The position numbers were made by a program, and so were the translations under genes. Shown piece by piece: positions 21,723 through 23,701 of a stretch of 23,701 nucleotides of DNA; the first letter of the stretch is position 1, and each line of letters opens with the position of its first letter. Below the pieces are notes generated by a model. That model was given only the letters and a program-made list of their open reading frames with translations, did not search any database and had not been told where the DNA came from. Source of the DNA: Pseudomonadota bacterium. Lineage in GTDB: Bacteria; Pseudomonadota; Gammaproteobacteria; Steroidobacterales; Steroidobacteraceae. Location of the stretch: the NCBI GenBank assembly GCA_021808035.1, contig JAKBCG010000003.1, forward strand, positions 1-23,701, written 5' to 3'.

Positions 21723-22292
21723 TCAGCCCTTGCCGCGCGAGAGGTACTCGCCGGTGCGGGTGTCGATCCGGATCGTCTCCCCCTCGTTGATGAACAAGGG
21801 CACGCGCACGCTCGCGCCGGTCTCGAGCTTGGCGGGCTTCGAGCCGCCGGTCGCGGTATCCCCCCGCAGGCCGGGATCCGTCTCGACGATCTTCAGTTCC
21901 ATGTGCGCCGGCGGGGTCACCTGCAGCGGCACGCCGTTCCACAGGGTGACGACGCAGACGGTGCCGTCCTTCAGCCACTGTGCGGCGTCGCCGACGGCTT
22001 CCTTCGACGCGGTGGTCTGCTCGAAGGTGTCCGGCACCATGAAGTGATAGAAATCGCCGTCCGAGTACAGGTACTGCATGTCGGTGTCGACCACGTCGGC
22101 CGCCTCGACGGAATCGCCGGACTTCCAGGTCCGCTCGATCGTCCGGCCGGTCTTCAGGTTGCGGACCCGGACCCGGTTGAACGCCTGGCCCTTGCCGGGC
22201 TTGACCATCTCGTTCTCGACGATCACGTACGGATCGCCGTCGATCAGGATCTTCAGTCCGGACTTGAACTCGTTGGTGCTGTAACTGGCCAT
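21723..22292 (-). CDS. efp: Translation elongation factor P (EF-P)
   Basis: EF-P rescues ribosomes stalled on polyproline stretches. The 189-residue, three-domain protein aligns over its full length with E. coli EF-P. VKPGKGQAF (30-38) carries the modifiable Lys34, the beta-lysylation type that goes with EpmA rather than the rhamnosylated Arg32 type. FKSGLKILIDGDPY, TFEQTTASKEAVGD, VTLWNGVPLQVTPP, VETDPGLRGDTATGGSKPA and VRVPLFINEGETIRIDTRTGEY are present. ATG 22292 has GAGG six bases upstream. It is divergent from the FimX-like gene. Confidence 0.98.
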   Translation of the reverse strand: MASYSTNEFKSGLKILIDGDPYVIVENEMVKPGKGQAFNRVRVRNLKTGRTIERTWKSGDSVEAADVVDTDMQYLYSDGDFYHFMVPDTFEQTTASKEAVGDAAQWLKDGTVCVVTLWNGVPLQVTPPAHMELKIVETDPGLRGDTATGGSKPAKLETGASVRVPLFINEGETIRIDTRTGEYLSRGKG

Positions 22293-22345
22293 CGCTTGCC
22301 TCGGGATTTCCCGCCACCGGTCATGGGCAGGGTCGAAGGGCGCGT

Positions 22346-22351
22346 ATCATA
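22346..22351 (-). promoter_or_regulatory. Candidate efp -10 (TATGAT)
   Basis: On the minus strand GGCTATGATACGC lies 53 bases before the efp ATG, giving a leader of about 47 bases. No good -35 is seen. Confidence 0.42.
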
Positions 22352-22430
22352 GCCGCATCCGGCGGCCGGAGCCACCCGCGCCGCATCCTCGGTCGCGAGA
22401 CGCCGTTCGCGCATTCGCGGGCAGGGCCGA

Positions 22431-22439
22431 TGCTAGACT
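22431..22439 (+). promoter_or_regulatory. Candidate extended -10 for the FimX-like gene
   Basis: TGC-TAGACT on the plus strand fits an extended -10 about 31 bases before the GTG start. The -35 position has no consensus. The rest of the 178-base gap (22293-22470) holds only the efp promoter candidate. Confidence 0.4.
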
Positions 22440-22470
22440 TCCGTGACATGAACGACGAGGAGCGCCGGCC

Positions 22471-23701
22471 GTGAGCGAACTGGGAGCCGTCCCGTTGATC
22501 GTGATCTCGCGATCCCAGGACCACGTCGAAGCGATCAACAGTTCCCTGCGCAACGCCGGCCACCCGGTGCACTGCACCGGCTTGGCGGACACCGCCGATC
22601 TTGCCGACGCGTTGACGCAGTTGGATCCGGAGCTGGTGGTGATCTTCATCGAGGATCCGTCGTTCGACCTCGCGGGGACGATGCGGCTCCTGGTCCAGGG
22701 CGCGCCGACGCTGCCTGTCCTGATCGTCCGCGACCACGTCGACGAGGCGCAGATCGCGGCGGCGATGGCGCTCGGCGCGCGCGACGTCGTCTCGCTCGAG
22801 AACCGCGACCGCCTGCAGGCGGTCGCGAGCCGTGAACTGCACGCGCACCGCCTGGAGCGGGCGCTCGACAAGACGCTGTCGACCGCGCGCGAATACCGCG
22901 AGCAGCTGCAGAACTTCCTGCAAGGCTCCGCGGACGCGATCTGCCTCGTGCAGGAGGGCATCGTCGTCGAGGTGAATCGCGCCTGGCTCGAGTTGTTCGG
23001 CTATTCGGGCGAGGACGGGCTGGCCGGCCAGCCGCTGATGGATCTGTTCGAGCAGGACACGCACGTCGCCCTGAAGGGCGCGCTGGTCGCCTGCCTCCAG
23101 GGCAAATGGTCGGACCACGCGCTGAAGGTTCAGGCGCTCCTGTCCGACGGATCCGCGTTGCCGCTCGAGCTCATCCTGACCCGGGTCGAGCAGGACGGCG
23201 AGCCGGCGATCCGCCTGTGCATTCCGGCGCGGCGCAACGAGGCGTCCGGGATCGAGAACCAGCTGCAGGACGCGGTCAAGAACGACGCGGCGACCGGCTT
23301 CCTGCAGCTGCGCCACTTCGTCACGGCGCTGCGCGATCGCTGTGCGCAGCCGGTCAAGGGCGGCGTGCGCGAGGTCGCGCTCGTCGGGTTCGACCGCTTC
23401 GACACGCTGCAGAAGGCGGTCGGCGTCCTCGCGGGCGAGGACCTCCTCGCGCAGCTCGCGGATCTGCTGCGCGCGCAGCTCACCACGACCGACCTGTGCG
23501 GCCGCTTCGGGATCGACGGGGTGCTGGTGCTGCTCGAACGGGGCACCCCGCGCGACGTCGAGGCCTGGGCGGACAACCTCGTGAAGCGCGTGAGCCAGCA
23601 GACGTTCTCGAGCGGCGACAAGACGCTCTCGGCGACGATCTCGGTCGGCATCGGCGCGGTGTCGGGCACCAAGCCGGATCTGAACGGCTCGGTCGCCGAT
23701 G
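22471..23701 (+). CDS. fimX: FimX-like protein: pseudo-receiver, PAS, degenerate GGDEF (3' end outside window)
   Basis: The frame is open to the right edge: 410 codons and one base. The start is GTG at 22471, with AGGAG 8 bases upstream; an ATG at 22448 is out of frame. Residues 1 to about 125 look like a receiver (VPLIVISRS, PELVVIFIED, LPVLIVRD), but Phe59 occupies the phospho-Asp position. A coiled linker follows, then a PAS domain (about 145-255, AICLVQEGIVVEVNRAWLELFGY). From about 268 a diguanylate-cyclase-like domain (AATGFLQLRHF...) ends in SATISVGIGAV; its GGDEF motif reads GIDGV (347-351), so it should not make c-di-GMP. This order and the degeneracy match FimX of Pseudomonas and Filp of Xanthomonas, whose C-terminal EAL binds c-di-GMP and controls polar type IV pili. 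The EAL is expected just past the edge. The PAO1 fimX is, from memory, also near psd. Confidence 0.78.
   Translation, partial: MSELGAVPLIVISRSQDHVEAINSSLRNAGHPVHCTGLADTADLADALTQLDPELVVIFIEDPSFDLAGTMRLLVQGAPTLPVLIVRDHVDEAQIAAAMALGARDVVSLENRDRLQAVASRELHAHRLERALDKTLSTAREYREQLQNFLQGSADAICLVQEGIVVEVNRAWLELFGYSGEDGLAGQPLMDLFEQDTHVALKGALVACLQGKWSDHALKVQALLSDGSALPLELILTRVEQDGEPAIRLCIPARRNEASGIENQLQDAVKNDAATGFLQLRHFVTALRDRCAQPVKGGVREVALVGFDRFDTLQKAVGVLAGEDLLAQLADLLRAQLTTTDLCGRFGIDGVLVLLERGTPRDVEAWADNLVKRVSQQTFSSGDKTLSATISVGIGAVSGTKPDLNGSVAD

Overview
The window is a gene-dense, high-GC stretch of a bacterial chromosome, most likely from a gammaproteobacterium. I infer this from two conserved gene orders. 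One is usg-fimV-truA-accD-folC-dedD(SPOR)-cvpA-purF, the arrangement known from Pseudomonas and relatives. The other is tRNAs-folD next to cysS, a peptidyl-prolyl isomerase and lpxH, as in enterobacteria and pseudomonads. FimV, a FimX-like protein, LpxH, Psd and the EF-P/EpmA pair all fit a Gram-negative gammaproteobacterium with type IV pili. I cannot name the genus. Xanthomonadales/Nevskiales-like lineages are plausible because of the GC content.

Layout. 1-326: 3' end of an EAL-domain (c-di-GMP phosphodiesterase) gene. 357-744, minus strand: four tRNA genes transcribed Pro(UGG)-Arg(UCU)-His(GUG)-Lys(CUU) from a recognisable promoter at 805-834. 891-1748: folD, tail-to-tail with the cysS/gltX pair (1758-4518, minus; the genes overlap). 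4554-5872: a secreted cyclophilin followed by lpxH, with overlapping stop and start. 5864-19794: one long minus-strand series of 13 genes, read from right to left as prmB-aroC-usg | fimV-truA-accD-folC-dedD | cvpA-purF-kinase-miaE. Promoter-like breaks lie at about 19830, 16660 and 9845. 19858-21713: psd and epmA overlap by ATGA. 21723-22292, minus: efp. 22471 to the right edge: a FimX-like protein that runs off the window.

How the genes work together. There are three themes. (1) Translation and tRNA function: four tRNAs, CysS, GltX, TruA (pseudouridine), MiaE (tRNA hydroxylation), PrmB (release- or ribosomal-protein glutamine methylation), and EF-P with its modifying ligase EpmA. (2) Core biosynthesis: FolD/FolC one-carbon folates, PurF purines, AroC chorismate, AccD fatty acids, LpxH lipid A, Psd phosphatidylethanolamine. 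(3) Polar and surface organisation: FimV, the SPOR protein DedD, the FimX-like c-di-GMP protein and the EAL fragment.

There are no insertion sequences, integrases, CRISPR arrays or phage genes, and no gene-free stretch over 300 bases. The longest gaps are 22293-22470, 745-890 and 9785-9900. I see no convincing undescribed system. The least ordinary items are a pseudo-receiver/Hanks-kinase fusion translationally coupled to miaE, a second pseudo-receiver in the FimX-like protein, a Usg protein without the catalytic cysteine, a possibly leaderless gltX, and an AT-rich island with inverted repeats upstream of fimV.
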